A stretch of DNA of 62,380 nucleotides from Gloeomargarita lithophora Alchichica-D10 (GCF_001870225.1 NZ_CP017675.1:2628561-2690940), one strand, 5' to 3'; shown: positions 37,999 to 47,278, counted from the first letter of the stretch. Program-made: numbers and translations. The notes: generated by a model from the letters alone, not told the origin.

Positions 37999-39698
37999 GG
38001 GTTCAAGGGCAAATTGTGCCGGGGGGGTTGGGCAACATTCGGCACCCGCCAGCCCCGGTCAAAGCCCCGCTCGGAGATTTTTAATACTGGGGCGGCTTGG
38101 AATCGCTTGAACTCTGCCCGTTGGACAAGCTGAAACACCCGTTCAATTAGCACCGGGTCGTGGCCTGCCTGGGCAATCTGCGCCGGAGTTTGGCGTTCGC
38201 TCAGCCAGCGGTGCAGGATGTCATCGAGCACTGCGTAGGGGGGCAGGCTGTCCTGGTCAGTTTGACCGGGTTTCAGTTCAGCACTGGGAGCTTTGGTGAG
38301 GATATGTGCGGGGATGAGGGCGGTTTCTCCTCGCAATTGAGTATATTCATTGTACCAACGAGCCAGGGCATACACCTGGGTTTTGAACAAATCCCCCAGG
38401 GGTGCCAATGCGCCGCACATATCCCCATACAATGTGCAGTACCCCACTGCCAATTCGGATTTGTTGCCCGTCGCCAGCACTAGGGCTTGAAATTTATTCG
38501 CCAGAGCCATCAGTAAATCCCCCCGAATCCGGGACTGGATATTTTCTTCGGTGACATCGCTGGCATAGCCCTGAAACAGGGGATTGAGGCTGGCGGCGTA
38601 GGTTTCCATGAGGTTTTGAATGGGAATTTTCTCGGTTTTGATCCCCAGATTCGCCGCCAGCGCCAGGGCATCGGTCACGGAATGGGCAGAACTGTAGGGG
38701 GAGGGCATCAACACCCCCAACACCTGCTCCGCCCCCAGTGCCTGCACCGCCAAGGCCGCCACCACCGCCGAGTCAATGCCGCCGCTCAGCCCCAACACCA
38801 CCCGTTGAAAGCCGCTTTTGTGGACGTAATCCCGAATCCCCAGCCCCAGGGCTTGCCCCACCTCCGCCCAGGGTTCCGGTGGGTTCTGGAGTCGGGTATT
38901 CTGCCATTGCCCCTGGTCGTAGGTCACCGTTTGCACCTCCTGGGTAAACCCCCGCCCCCGGTGCATCACCTGCCCTCCAGCATCAAAAATCAAATTGCGG
39001 CCATCGAAAATCAACTGATCCGTAGCTCCCACTTGATTCACATAAATTACCGGCACCTGGTACTGGCGAGCGCAGTGGCCGAGCAGGGATTCCCGCAAAG
39101 CACTTTTTCCCTGCCAATAGGGCGATGCGGACATATTGATTAAAATATCTATCCCCCGTTCTATCAGTGCGGGGACTGGATTTTGGGGGTAACGTTTGCC
39201 GCTCCAAAACTGCTCATCATTCCACAAATCCTCACAAATGGTTACCCCAAAGCGTACCCCCTGCCAACGTAATAAATTCACCTGGGCACCGGGTTGGAAA
39301 TACCGATGTTCGTCAAATACGTCATAGTCCGGGAGCAGTTGTTTATAAAACGTGTAACGAATGCGCCCATCTAATAATAAAGCCGCCCCGTTAAATAAGG
39401 GTTTTTCTCCCGTTTGCCACCAATCGGAATTGGGGAAAATCGTGCCCACCAAGACCCCGATTTTGGGGGGGATGCGGAGGGCTAAATGATGCAATGCGGT
39501 TTGGCAGTTTTCCACAAACAAGGGGTCAAGCAAAAGGTCTTGGGGTGGATACCCACACAGGGATAATTCTGGCGTAATCAATAAAGAAACTTCCTGAAAC
39601 GCACAGTTTTTGGCCGCCTGGAGAATTTTTTGACTATTGCCCAACAAATCCCCCACCGTGGGATTGAGTTGTGCCAAACCCAAACGCAATTCACTCAT
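37995..39698 (-). CDS. nadE: Glutamine-dependent NAD+ synthetase
   Basis: Last step of NAD synthesis, amidating deamido-NAD with ammonia from glutamine. The 567-residue product fuses an N-terminal nitrilase-type glutaminase (about 1-260; catalytic Cys in 'TICEDLWND') to an ATP-pyrophosphatase domain ('[16 protein letters not shown]'; '[18 protein letters not shown]'). Its ATG overlaps the stop of the NrtR-like gene by four bases. It ends the nadD-nrtR-nadE operon. Confidence 0.95.
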   Translation of the reverse strand: MSELRLGLAQLNPTVGDLLGNSQKILQAAKNCAFQEVSLLITPELSLCGYPPQDLLLDPLFVENCQTALHHLALRIPPKIGVLVGTIFPNSDWWQTGEKPLFNGAALLLDGRIRYTFYKQLLPDYDVFDEHRYFQPGAQVNLLRWQGVRFGVTICEDLWNDEQFWSGKRYPQNPVPALIERGIDILINMSASPYWQGKSALRESLLGHCARQYQVPVIYVNQVGATDQLIFDGRNLIFDAGGQVMHRGRGFTQEVQTVTYDQGQWQNTRLQNPPEPWAEVGQALGLGIRDYVHKSGFQRVVLGLSGGIDSAVVAALAVQALGAEQVLGVLMPSPYSSAHSVTDALALAANLGIKTEKIPIQNLMETYAASLNPLFQGYASDVTEENIQSRIRGDLLMALANKFQALVLATGNKSELAVGYCTLYGDMCGALAPLGDLFKTQVYALARWYNEYTQLRGETALIPAHILTKAPSAELKPGQTDQDSLPPYAVLDDILHRWLSERQTPAQIAQAGHDPVLIERVFQLVQRAEFKRFQAAPVLKISERGFDRGWRVPNVAQPPRHNLPLNP

Positions 39699-40366
39699 AT
39701 AAATACCATCGGTTTATCTTGGTAGGGCAAAAAAGCGTGTTGGTCAAACCGGTACAAACTGGCGGGACGACCGGCACCCCGACAAACTTTTTGCCCCGTA
39801 TCTCGTAAAAATCCTAATTTCAATAACCGGGAACGAAAATTGGAATAATCACTAAAATCTTCCCCCAAAATAATTGTGTATAACTGATACAATTCTCCCA
39901 AAGTAAACAACTCCGGCAAAACCTGAAACGCAATCGGACTGTATTCTAATTTATTGCGTAACCGTTGATAGCCATACTGGACAATCTGGGCGTGATCCCC
40001 CCACAATACGGGCAGTTGCGGCACCGGCACCCACTGCACCGGCTGGGGTTCTAGCAATAACACCGTTTCCTGGTACTGCACCAGGGCAAAATAGGCTACA
40101 CACAAGCACCGCCGTTGGGACGTTTCCCGCTCATCCCGCCCCGGCCCGCCAAAGGTATATAGCTGTTCTAAGTACAAATGCTCGACTTGAACTTTGGTTG
40201 CCAAAACTTGATACGCCTGTTCTGCTAGGCTGAGTTCCTCCGCCAAAACCAGGCCGGGCAACCGGGGCAATTCTCCCCCACACACCAGCACCAGTAAGCG
40301 GTTCGCCTCCGGGTCAACCGAAAAAATCACCGTTACCACATCCACGGTAATTTGTAATGCTGTCAT
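39695..40366 (-). CDS. NrtR-like Nudix-fold transcriptional regulator
   Basis: The 223-residue product has an N-terminal Nudix fold (about 8-140) and a C-terminal winged-helix region (about 145-215; 'SNFRSRLLKLGFL', 'GRPASLYRF'). This is the layout of NrtR, a repressor of NAD genes that senses ADP-ribose. The Nudix box around residues 37-58 lacks the REx2EE catalytic core, consistent with a regulator rather than a hydrolase. It lies between nadD and nadE with 4-base overlaps on both sides, which supports a role in NAD metabolism. Confidence 0.78.
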   Translation of the reverse strand: MTALQITVDVVTVIFSVDPEANRLLVLVCGGELPRLPGLVLAEELSLAEQAYQVLATKVQVEHLYLEQLYTFGGPGRDERETSQRRCLCVAYFALVQYQETVLLLEPQPVQWVPVPQLPVLWGDHAQIVQYGYQRLRNKLEYSPIAFQVLPELFTLGELYQLYTIILGEDFSDYSNFRSRLLKLGFLRDTGQKVCRGAGRPASLYRFDQHAFLPYQDKPMVFI

Positions 40367-40953
40367 ACGGTTGAAGGGAGGACCACATCTTGATAAAGCT
40401 GATGACAGCGGATATAGGCCAGCACCGCGGGACTCAATTCATCTGGGCGTTGCCCTTCCCGAAACGCCCGGGACGACCAATCCGGCACGCTAATCGGGGC
40501 GATGCTCACCCGCGGGCTATGCTGATGCAACCAATCCAAGGCCGCCGGTGCCAGGGAATAACCCGGGCGGGGAATGATCACCACCCCCACCTGCGGGAAC
40601 AAGGCTTCCGCCTGGTGCCAGCGGGGCAGTTGGGGTAATAAATCCGCCCCCAGTGCCAGGGTTAAACTCGCCTGCGGCCACTGCACCTGCGCCCGTGCCA
40701 CGCTCACCCGGGTAAAGCGATGGCTGAGTTCCGGCCACAACTGCACCTGGGATTCCCCCAATTCTTGGAGGAGACAGTCCAACATCGCCATCCGGTGCCC
40801 CAGGGGAGTTTGACCCGTTTTGAGGGGGTTGTCCGCCGCCCACACCAAGGTCAAGTCAAACGCCTGAGCCAACCACTGGATAATCTGCCGGTGCGCCAAA
40901 GTCGGGGGGTCAGCACTGGTGCCAAAAAGAGCCAACCGTTGGGGAACCACCAT
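40363..40953 (-). CDS. nadD: Nicotinate-nucleotide adenylyltransferase
   Basis: Forms deamido-NAD from nicotinate mononucleotide and ATP. The 196-residue product has the nucleotidyltransferase motif 'LFGTSADPPTLAH' (a variant of GxFxPxHxGH), 'NPLKTGQTPLGHRMAML' and the late 'WSSRAFREGQ' in place of the usual ISSTxIR. It is the first gene of the nad operon. A TATAAT box lies about 22-27 bases upstream of the ATG and a GAGG site precedes the start. Confidence 0.9.
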   Translation of the reverse strand: MVVPQRLALFGTSADPPTLAHRQIIQWLAQAFDLTLVWAADNPLKTGQTPLGHRMAMLDCLLQELGESQVQLWPELSHRFTRVSVARAQVQWPQASLTLALGADLLPQLPRWHQAEALFPQVGVVIIPRPGYSLAPAALDWLHQHSPRVSIAPISVPDWSSRAFREGQRPDELSPAVLAYIRCHQLYQDVVLPSTV

Positions 40954-40974
40954 TGTCCGCCTCGGTGAAAATAA

Positions 40975-40980
40975 ATTATA
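40975..40980 (-). promoter_or_regulatory. Probable -10 box of the nad operon
   Basis: The minus strand reads TATAAT, a perfect -10 hexamer, 21 bases upstream of the nadD ATG. No good -35 hexamer sits 16-18 bases further up, so it may depend on an activator or only resemble a promoter. Confidence 0.5.
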
Positions 40981-41070
40981 GTGATTTTAACCAAAAATCC
41001 TGCCGTTTGCCCAGGGGGATGACCCAAGGGTTTTAAGTCGGGGGAACCCCAGATGCCCAAAGCCAAAAGC

Positions 41071-41394
41071 CTAAATTTTTACCGCCGTACCCGTGGCTGT
41101 CACCAACAGCAATACTCCCCCACTCCCAATTTCAATCGAACCGGTGCTGAGGCGAATTCCCACCACCCCATTGGCACCCAATTTTTGCGCCCGTTGTTGC
41201 AGTTCTTGCATGGCCTCCTGTTGGCTTTGCTGAAACACCCGCTCGTAACTGCCGGTGCGCCCGCCAATAATATCCCGAATCCCCGCAAAAAAATCCCGCA
41301 GGGCATTGCTCCCATAAACCACCTCAGCGGTGACGATGCCTAGATAGGCTTGAATCGGGCGGCCATCCAACGTATCCGTCGTACTGAGCAACAT
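41071..41394 (-). CDS. YbjQ / UPF0145 family protein
   Basis: A 107-residue protein with the family pattern 'LGIVTAEVVYGSNALRDFFAGIRDIIGGRTGSYE'-like core (residues 17-50), then 'ALGANGVVGI' in the form 'KLGANGVVGIRL'. The fold is a small homopentamer related to heavy-metal-binding proteins, with no firm function. Its ATG overlaps the stop of the upstream secreted protein by one base. Confidence 0.85.
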   Translation of the reverse strand: MLLSTTDTLDGRPIQAYLGIVTAEVVYGSNALRDFFAGIRDIIGGRTGSYERVFQQSQQEAMQELQQRAQKLGANGVVGIRLSTGSIEIGSGGVLLLVTATGTAVKI

Positions 41395-41837
41395 CAGCGA
41401 CCCAGTTGTTTGAAGATGGTCTGCATCATATCCATAATGGGGCGGGTTTCGGGGGTGTTAGGCAAATTTTTGATCAGCGGCTCGATCACCCTGCCCATCG
41501 CCTGGGTTTCTGCGCTATTCGGTAGGGATTCCGCAGGAATTTGGCTCATTAGTCCTTGGAGTAACGGCAGGACAACATTGAACAAAGCCAGGACATCCTG
41601 AGTCCGACCCTGGCGCAATAACCTTTGGCCTTGGAGCAATAAATCCAGAATTTGCCCCCCACTCATCCCCCGGATCGCCTGTTCCAAAAATTGCAAAGAA
41701 CTTGCTTGGTCCCCCTGGGTGAGGGCTGACTGACTCTGACGCACCCAATCCACCGGCGGTACGTCCAATACCTCTGCCCGCACTGGGGTAGCAGTGCCAA
41801 ATATAATCGCCAAAATCGTTAACCAACGACCCACCAT
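41394..41837 (-). CDS. Secreted protein of unknown function
   Basis: About 147 residues from the ATG at 41837, which has a strong AGGAGG site seven bases upstream. A signal peptide ends near 'TPVRA-EV'. The mature part is helical and rich in Leu/Gln, with a TPR-like helix pair ('ALTQGDQASSLQFLEQAI', 'LLRQGRTQDVLALFNVVLP'). No known family is recognised. It is coupled to the YbjQ gene by a one-base overlap. Confidence 0.6.
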   Translation of the reverse strand: MVGRWLTILAIIFGTATPVRAEVLDVPPVDWVRQSQSALTQGDQASSLQFLEQAIRGMSGGQILDLLLQGQRLLRQGRTQDVLALFNVVLPLLQGLMSQIPAESLPNSAETQAMGRVIEPLIKNLPNTPETRPIMDMMQTIFKQLGR

Positions 41838-42146
41838 TAGCACACCTCCTGATTACCCACCTTGTTTTTAATTTAGCACTGGGGATCAACAACCGTAGGC
41901 AAAAAAATCAGGCACAAAAGCCCTCGGTTTTTCCCTATGCCCCTACACCTTGTTTCAAAAAATCAAGCCGCTTAGTCATTGGTGGGGGCAATATAGCAAT
42001 CCTATTTGAATTTTGCATAGCGTTGAGAAAAGGTTAGAAACCCTTTCAGCGTTGGCTGAACCAGCAATAATTTTAGGATTTTAGGTTTTTTGAATCCAAA
42101 CGCTCCGGTGTATGATCAAACAACAGGCATTAGGAAAAGTTGAGCT
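41838..42146. other. Intergenic region with a repeat arm, no gene seen
   Basis: This 309-base gap contains, at 41994-42021, a 28-base arm nearly identical to 24717-24744 of the dispersed repeat, but without the GC-rich core. At 42045-42060 lies a small hairpin (TTCAGC-GTTG-GCTGAA). It presumably also holds divergent promoters for the secreted protein and the coiled-coil genes. No open frame has support. Confidence 0.5.
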
Positions 42147-42497
42147 ATGAATACTCCTGTCACCCTAGAAACCATTGCCGCTAGCCTAGAAAGCATCGCT
42201 CAACAGGTGCAAGCTCTAGACTATAAGGTGCAAGCCCTCGACCATAAAGTAACGATGCTTGACCAACGGGTAGAAGCCTTGGATCACAGGGTAGAAGCCC
42301 TGGAACAACGGGTAGAAGCCTTGGATCACAGGGTAGAAGCCCTGGATCAAAAAGTTACCACCCTAGAAGCGGAACAAGCCAAAACGAACCTAATCGTTGA
42401 AACCTATCAAAAAGCCTCAACCCAGGTGGTCAATCTGGCTTTTGGTTTACTGGCTACAGCAACCATCACCGTCATCGTCACCAGTGTCTTTAAGTGA
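42147..42497 (+). CDS. Coiled-coil protein with heptad repeats and C-terminal membrane anchor
   Basis: A 116-residue protein of unknown function. Residues 15-75 are a run of seven-residue units of the type 'VEALDHR' / 'VEALEQR' / 'VQALDYK', an almost ideal parallel coiled coil. Residues 93-113 ('VNLAFGLLATATITVIVTSV') form one membrane helix, so the rod likely projects from a membrane. It is followed after 19 bases by a second coiled-coil gene of the same plan. The DNA repeats (21-base units) can change copy number. Confidence 0.7.
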   Translation: MNTPVTLETIAASLESIAQQVQALDYKVQALDHKVTMLDQRVEALDHRVEALEQRVEALDHRVEALDQKVTTLEAEQAKTNLIVETYQKASTQVVNLAFGLLATATITVIVTSVFK

Positions 42498-42516
42498 TTC
42501 AGGATGAAAAATATCT

Positions 42517-43014
42517 ATGAATGAAACCACGAATCAAGAACTCAAAGAATTGATGCTATCCCTGTTTAATCAGTTGGATAAAAAAATTGATGCCAAGTTT
42601 GGTGAACTAGATAAAAAAATTGATGCCCTCGACAAGAAAACCGATGTACAATTTATTGAACTTAAGGGAGAAATCAAAACCCTAGAAGAAAAAGTAATGG
42701 GTGAAGTTAAACGAGTTGAAATTCAATTAACTGCAGAAGTTAAGCGAATTGAGATGCAACTAACTGCGGAAGTTAAGCGGGTAGAGATGCAATTAACTGC
42801 GGAAGTTAAGCGGGTTGAAGTGGAACTCAAGGGAGAAATCCAAAGAGTTGAAGTAGAGCTTAAAGGGGAAATTAAACGAGCGGATGAACAGTTTAAGGGC
42901 ATGGATAAACGTTTAGCAAATGAGGAATTTATCAGCCGGAGTGCTTTTGGAACTTTATTCCTAGGTCTTGTTACTGCACTTGTCAAATACTTCTTTTTCC
43001 CGCCTAACTCCTAA
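42517..43014 (+). CDS. Coiled-coil protein with 11-residue repeats and C-terminal membrane anchor
   Basis: A 165-residue protein of unknown function. After a helical N-terminus with 'LDKKIDAKFGELDKKID', residues 60-125 are about six units of the 11-residue type 'LTAEVKRVEMQ' / 'LKGEIQRVEVE'. Hendecads give right-handed or straightened coiled coils. A membrane helix ('FGTLFLGLVTALVKYFFF') lies close to the C-terminus. In DNA the units are 33-base tandem repeats. It shares layout with the gene before it and probably an operon. Confidence 0.7.
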   Translation: MNETTNQELKELMLSLFNQLDKKIDAKFGELDKKIDALDKKTDVQFIELKGEIKTLEEKVMGEVKRVEIQLTAEVKRIEMQLTAEVKRVEMQLTAEVKRVEVELKGEIQRVEVELKGEIKRADEQFKGMDKRLANEEFISRSAFGTLFLGLVTALVKYFFFPPNS

Positions 43015-43068
43015 TGGACATCTCCATTTATTTGAAGCAAAAGAAAATTCTATCGCTGGTAGGCAAAA

Positions 43069-43122
43069 ATTCTGGAAAACCTGCGCCCCTGCAACCGTTT
43101 ATTCTTAATTTATAGAGGTGTT
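43069..43122 (-). repeat. Dispersed palindromic repeat, partial copy
   Basis: ATTCTGG-AAAAC, then TGCGCCCCTGCAACCG and TTAATTTATAGAGGT, match the ends of the repeat at 52735-52793 with the middle removed. It sits just upstream of aroB. Confidence 0.55.
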
Positions 43123-43127
43123 CTAGT

Positions 43128-44222
43128 ATGCCAATCATCGTATCTTTGGACGAGCGGAGTTATCCCATTTATATCAGCCCTCAAAGTTTACATCGAACGG
43201 GAGAACTACTGATAGATATTGGGGGCAAAGGTAAAGTTTTAATTGTGTCCAATCCAGTGATTTTTCGTCACTATGGCGAGATAGTATTTACCGCTCTGAT
43301 TACCCTAGGATTTGAGGTGCAAACCTGCATCCTACCGGCGGGAGAACGCTATAAAAACTTAAAAACGATTGAACGGATTTATCAACACTGCGCTCAGTAT
43401 CGCTTGGAACGTCGCTCAACCATAATTGCCCTGGGGGGTGGGGTGATTGGTGATATGGCCGGATTTGCCGCCGCCACTTGGTTACGGGGCATTAACTTCG
43501 TACAAATTCCCACCACTTTACTGGCGATGGTGGATGCCGCTATTGGGGGCAAAACCGGGGTTAATCATGCCCAAGGCAAGAATTTAATCGGGGCATTTTA
43601 TCAACCTAAAGCGGTTGTTATTGACCCAAATGTATTGCAAACTTTACCCGTGCGAGAATATCGCTCCGGCATGGCAGAAGTGATTAAATATGGAGTGATT
43701 TGGGAACCGGAATTATTTAATTTGCTAGAATCCCAACCCCAACTATCCCAGTACCGTTATTTAGCCACTCAGGACTTAGAAAAAATCCTCTATTTCTCTT
43801 GTCAAACCAAAGCCACAATTGTCAGTCAAGATGAACGGGAAGGGGGCATTCGTGCCTTATTAAATTACGGCCATACCATCGGTCATGCGATTGAAACCGT
43901 GACCCAGTATCGTTATTATACCCACGGGGAAGCGGTGGCTTTGGGGATGATCGCCGCAGGAGACATCGCTGTGCAGTTGGGTTGGTGGTCAAAGGATGAA
44001 CAATCCCGGCAAAAACAATTGATTGCCAACGTTAAATTACCGATACAATTAAAACCTGATATTGACCTAGAAGCCATTAAATTAGCCTTAAATTGGGATA
44101 AAAAAGTTGTCCAGGGAGCGGTACGATTTATTTTACCTAAAAAGATTGGTCAAGCCGCCATGACCGACCAGGTGCCCCCAGATGTGATTCACCAAGCCTT
44201 AATTTGTTTAATTGCTCAATAA
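43128..44222 (+). CDS. aroB: 3-dehydroquinate synthase
   Basis: NAD-dependent, metal enzyme that closes DAHP to 3-dehydroquinate in the shikimate pathway. The 364-residue product has 'GGGVIGDMAGFAAATW' (near residue 103), 'PTTLLAMVDAAIGGKTGVN', the metal-site 'LNYGHTIGHAIE' and 'THGEAVALGM'. It overlaps the convergent glycosyltransferase by seven bases. The next shikimate enzyme, aroQ, is also in this window at 60.8 kb. Confidence 0.96.
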   Translation: MPIIVSLDERSYPIYISPQSLHRTGELLIDIGGKGKVLIVSNPVIFRHYGEIVFTALITLGFEVQTCILPAGERYKNLKTIERIYQHCAQYRLERRSTIIALGGGVIGDMAGFAAATWLRGINFVQIPTTLLAMVDAAIGGKTGVNHAQGKNLIGAFYQPKAVVIDPNVLQTLPVREYRSGMAEVIKYGVIWEPELFNLLESQPQLSQYRYLATQDLEKILYFSCQTKATIVSQDEREGGIRALLNYGHTIGHAIETVTQYRYYTHGEAVALGMIAAGDIAVQLGWWSKDEQSRQKQLIANVKLPIQLKPDIDLEAIKLALNWDKKVVQGAVRFILPKKIGQAAMTDQVPPDVIHQALICLIAQ

Positions 44223-45355
44223 TTCCTGCCCCGCCACTGTTTTGGGCGAGTGACGGAAGATAAAACAATGCGTATCACAGCGAAAATATCCGCCAAGGGA
44301 GACAGCCAAAATGTCCAACTATTGCGGTTCCAACCCGAATACACGGGTCTAATGGCAAATAGCATTCCCCAACGGGTTAATACCAGGGACAAATTCAACC
44401 AAAATAATCCTTGATTCACCAGATTGGGTGTTAGGAAAAAACTGATTACTAATAACAGTAATGGTGCCCCCTGAACGCTGACCAAAAACCAAGCGTCTCC
44501 CCAGAGTTGGGCGATGGGTGTAGCATCTTTCAAATCTAAGGAACGCCCCCATTCTCGCCAGGTTTCCCCCAAGCCTTCGTACATCCGTACCTGCAACACC
44601 CGTGAACCATCCAAAAAGCCCACTTTATAACCCTGTTTTGCTACATTTCGCACCAAAGTCACATCATCACAAAATGAATTTTTCGCCGTTTCATATCCCT
44701 GCATTTTTTCCAAAACCGAACGGCGCACGAGGCAACATTGACCATTCGCCATCACCCGCTCCGGTGACGATGCGCTGACTCCCGTTGCCCCAAACCGATA
44801 AATTAGGGTCATTAATAAAGCCGGTTGTAACCACCATTCCCCCGGATATTTGAGAATAAATTGTGGAGATAGTGTAATTAAATCATAATTTTTTTGTATA
44901 GCTAATTGCAGTAAGGCTGGCACCAAACCCATCTGGGGACGGGTATCCGCATCCAGATTCAAAATCCACACACTGCGGGGGGAACTCTGCCGCCAGCCCC
45001 AGTCCAGTGCCCAGGGTCGCCCCACCCAATCCGAGGGTAGAGGCGGGTCAGACAGCAAACGCAGGCGGGGGTCACGGGGTTGTTGCGCCGCCACCAATTC
45101 CCTCGTACCATCCTGGGATTGGCTATCTACCACCAGAACTTCCCGCACGCTGTAGCCCTGTTTCTGCACTGCCGCCAAGCAAGCTGACAACCTCTGCACC
45201 TCATTTAAGGTGGGAATCACCACGCTGACTTGACCCAAATAGGCTGGGATTTCCGGGGCGGGCGCAAGGGGCGTGGGTCGTTGGATTCCCGGTAATAACC
45301 GTGCCAAAAGCAACGCCACTGCGGGTAACTGCACCAGTAGAATTATCAAACCCAT
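44216..45355 (-). CDS. cruG: CruG-like carotenoid glycosyltransferase (GT2 family)
   Basis: The 379-residue product is a family 2 glycosyltransferase: 'VSVVIPTLNEVQRL' near residue 43, 'LVVDSQSQDGT', the DxD motif in 'LNLDADTRPQ', and the acceptor-side 'SFCDDVTLVRN'. Membrane segments flank the domain at residues 2-22 and near 295-375. Segments such as 'ERVMANGQCCLVRRSVL' and 'TWREWGRSLDLKDA' recall cyanobacterial CruG, the 2'-O-glycosyltransferase for myxol-type carotenoids. The family is firm; the CruG name is from memory. Confidence 0.75.
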   Translation of the reverse strand: MGLIILLVQLPAVALLLARLLPGIQRPTPLAPAPEIPAYLGQVSVVIPTLNEVQRLSACLAAVQKQGYSVREVLVVDSQSQDGTRELVAAQQPRDPRLRLLSDPPLPSDWVGRPWALDWGWRQSSPRSVWILNLDADTRPQMGLVPALLQLAIQKNYDLITLSPQFILKYPGEWWLQPALLMTLIYRFGATGVSASSPERVMANGQCCLVRRSVLEKMQGYETAKNSFCDDVTLVRNVAKQGYKVGFLDGSRVLQVRMYEGLGETWREWGRSLDLKDATPIAQLWGDAWFLVSVQGAPLLLLVISFFLTPNLVNQGLFWLNLSLVLTRWGMLFAIRPVYSGWNRNSWTFWLSPLADIFAVIRIVLSSVTRPKQWRGRNY

Positions 45356-45688
45356 TAGTTCCGCCTCAATCGTATATTTATTAACCGTTTATCACGCTGA
45401 GAAGCTCTATTATTTTAGGGCAAACCCTAGGTTAGATTAACAAAAATTTCGTATAGTAATCTCACAGGATTTGTGAACAAAAGTGCCGGAGAACCAATTA
45501 CGGGGGCTGCGCCCCTGCGACCGCTTTTCTCACAATTCAGATGTGATTGGTATAGAGCAATCTCAAATTATTCGGGGAAAAAGCCCTCACCCCCTACCCC
45601 TCTCCCAGGACGAGTGAGGGGAGTGCCAGAATTTATAAATCAAATGAAAATGCTATATTAATTCACTAAAATAGTGGAAGATAACCCC
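45356..45688. other. Intergenic region with repeat copy 4, no gene seen
   Basis: The 333 bases between the glycosyltransferase start and the VOC gene contain repeat copy 4, short AT-rich stretches, and a CCCTCACCCCCTACCCCTCTCC run at about 45586-45609 that resembles a common cyanobacterial repeat fragment. No supported gene lies here. Confidence 0.5.
45487..45550 (-). repeat. Dispersed palindromic repeat, copy 4
   Basis: On the minus strand it reads GCGGTCGCAGGGGCGCAGCC followed by CCCGTAATTGGTTCTCCGG, the fullest core in the window. Its left arm (CAATCACATCTGAATT) is related to the arm of copy 1. Confidence 0.7.
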
Positions 45689-46117
45689 ATGTCCCAACCC
45701 CTGTTTCATCTCGCTTTTCCGGTGGGAGATATTCCCCAAACCAAAGCATTTTACGTTCAGGGTTTGGGATGTGTGCCCGGACGGGAAACCCCCCACTCGT
45801 TAATTTTGAATTTTTATCACCATCAACTGGTTGCCCATGTTACCCCAGAAATTCATTCCCAAAAAGGAATTTATCCCCGGCATTTTGGACTGGTATTTCC
45901 CACCCTATCCCAATGGCAAGAATTTTATGATCAGGCACAAGCAAAGCATTTACCATGCTACCAAGCGGCCAAATTACGCTTCCCCAATTCCCCCCTAGAG
46001 CATCGCACCTTTTTCCTGATTGACCCCTTCGCTAATCTTTTGGAATTTAAGTTTTATGCCTACCCGGAAGCTATTTTTGGTTGTCAGGAATATGCCCAAA
46101 TTGGGGATAGTAATTAG
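45689..46117 (+). CDS. VOC (glyoxalase/dioxygenase fold) family protein
   Basis: The 142-residue product from ATG 45689 starts with 'LFHLAFPVGDIPQTKAFY', the VOC signature, with H at the first metal position. It also has 'RHFGLVFPTLSQW' and ends with 'FFLIDPFANLLEFKFY', carrying the usual metal-binding Glu. It resembles single-copy dioxygenase-like VOC proteins of cyanobacteria. Substrate unknown. Its stop is seven bases from the convergent cysteine desulfurase stop. Confidence 0.82.
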   Translation: MSQPLFHLAFPVGDIPQTKAFYVQGLGCVPGRETPHSLILNFYHHQLVAHVTPEIHSQKGIYPRHFGLVFPTLSQWQEFYDQAQAKHLPCYQAAKLRFPNSPLEHRTFFLIDPFANLLEFKFYAYPEAIFGCQEYAQIGDSN

Positions 46118-46123
46118 CTTTTT

Positions 46124-47278
46124 TTAGCTCCAGGATAGGGCAGGGGTCAACCGCTGTAAAACTTCCCCCAACGCCGTTACCGCCTGGTCTAATTCTGATT
46201 TTGTTGTGTAATGGCTCAAACTAAAGCGCACCCCACACCGAGCTAGGCGGTCATCATAACCCATCGCTTGGAGAACCGGACTAGGCTGGGTTTTGCCACT
46301 GGCGCAGGCGGAACCGGAACTCACCGCCACTCCCCGTTGGTTGAGATAGTGTACTAACGTTTTGCCCGTGTGGGTGGTATCCCCGTGCTGCCAAACCACG
46401 CTGACATGGTGCGGTAAACGGTCTGACCAGGAGCCGGTGAGACGCAACCCCGGCAATGCCAACAACCGGGCGCAGAGATAGTCCCGTAAATTTAACAAAT
46501 AAGCCTGCTGGGGCAAAAATTCCGTTTGTGCCAACTCCGCCGCCATCCCCAACCCCGCCAATAGTGCCACCGGGGGCGTACCCGAACGCTGTCCCCCTTC
46601 CTGCCCACCGCCGTACAACCAGGGTTGCAAAGCCAAGCCCCGCCGGACAACTAGGGCACCACACCCCTGGGGCGCATAGAATTTATGCCCAGACAGGGAC
46701 AGCAAATCCACGCCCAAATCGGGCATATCCACCGGCAAGCGGCCAACAACTTGTACCGCATCCGTATGAAAAACAATGCCCCGGCAACGGCAAATTTGCG
46801 CCAATTCGGCAATGGGTTGCAACGTCCCCACTTCACTTTGTCCATAAATAATACTGACCAAAACCGTGTTGGGTTGCAAATGCGCTAACAGGGTTTCCGG
46901 GTCAACCCGGCCAGTGGCATCCACAGGGAGGGTGGTAATTTGCCAACCCCGCTGAGCCAGAACAGCCAACGGCGCACTAATGGCCGGATGCTCCACGGCA
47001 GAAGTAATAATATGTTGGGGCTGGGTATAATTCTGTGCCACACCAAAAATGGCCAGGTGATTGGCTTCGGTTCCCCCGGACGTGAAAATAATTTCCTCCG
47101 GCGTGACCGCCAACAAAGCGGCTAAGGCCAGGCGTGCCCGTTCCACCACCAAGGCCGCCCGCTGCCCGTACTGGTGAATACTACTGGGATTGCCCCACTC
47201 CTGCGATAAAACCTCTGCCACCCGGGCGGTCACCTGGGGATGGGGCGGCGTAGTGGCACTGTAATCCAGGTAAATCAT
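46124..47278 (-). CDS. Cysteine desulfurase (NifS/IscS family)
   Basis: PLP enzyme that takes sulfur from cysteine for Fe-S clusters and thio-modifications. From ATG 47278 the product has 384 residues: 'MIYLDYSATTPPHP', 'TSGGTEANHLAI', the PLP lysine in 'LSGHKFYAPQGCG' and the active Cys in 'VSSGSACASGKT'. The short loop before the Cys suggests group I. No iscU or isc genes are adjacent. The longer frame from 47305 is less likely. Confidence 0.92.
   Translation of the reverse strand: MIYLDYSATTPPHPQVTARVAEVLSQEWGNPSSIHQYGQRAALVVERARLALAALLAVTPEEIIFTSGGTEANHLAIFGVAQNYTQPQHIITSAVEHPAISAPLAVLAQRGWQITTLPVDATGRVDPETLLAHLQPNTVLVSIIYGQSEVGTLQPIAELAQICRCRGIVFHTDAVQVVGRLPVDMPDLGVDLLSLSGHKFYAPQGCGALVVRRGLALQPWLYGGGQEGGQRSGTPPVALLAGLGMAAELAQTEFLPQQAYLLNLRDYLCARLLALPGLRLTGSWSDRLPHHVSVVWQHGDTTHTGKTLVHYLNQRGVAVSSGSACASGKTQPSPVLQAMGYDDRLARCGVRFSLSHYTTKSELDQAVTALGEVLQRLTPALSWS

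Noticed and set aside
42702-42850. Tandem 33-base repeats as a CRISPR or minisatellite
   Set aside because: They are in frame, have no spacers and encode a regular 11-residue coiled-coil repeat.
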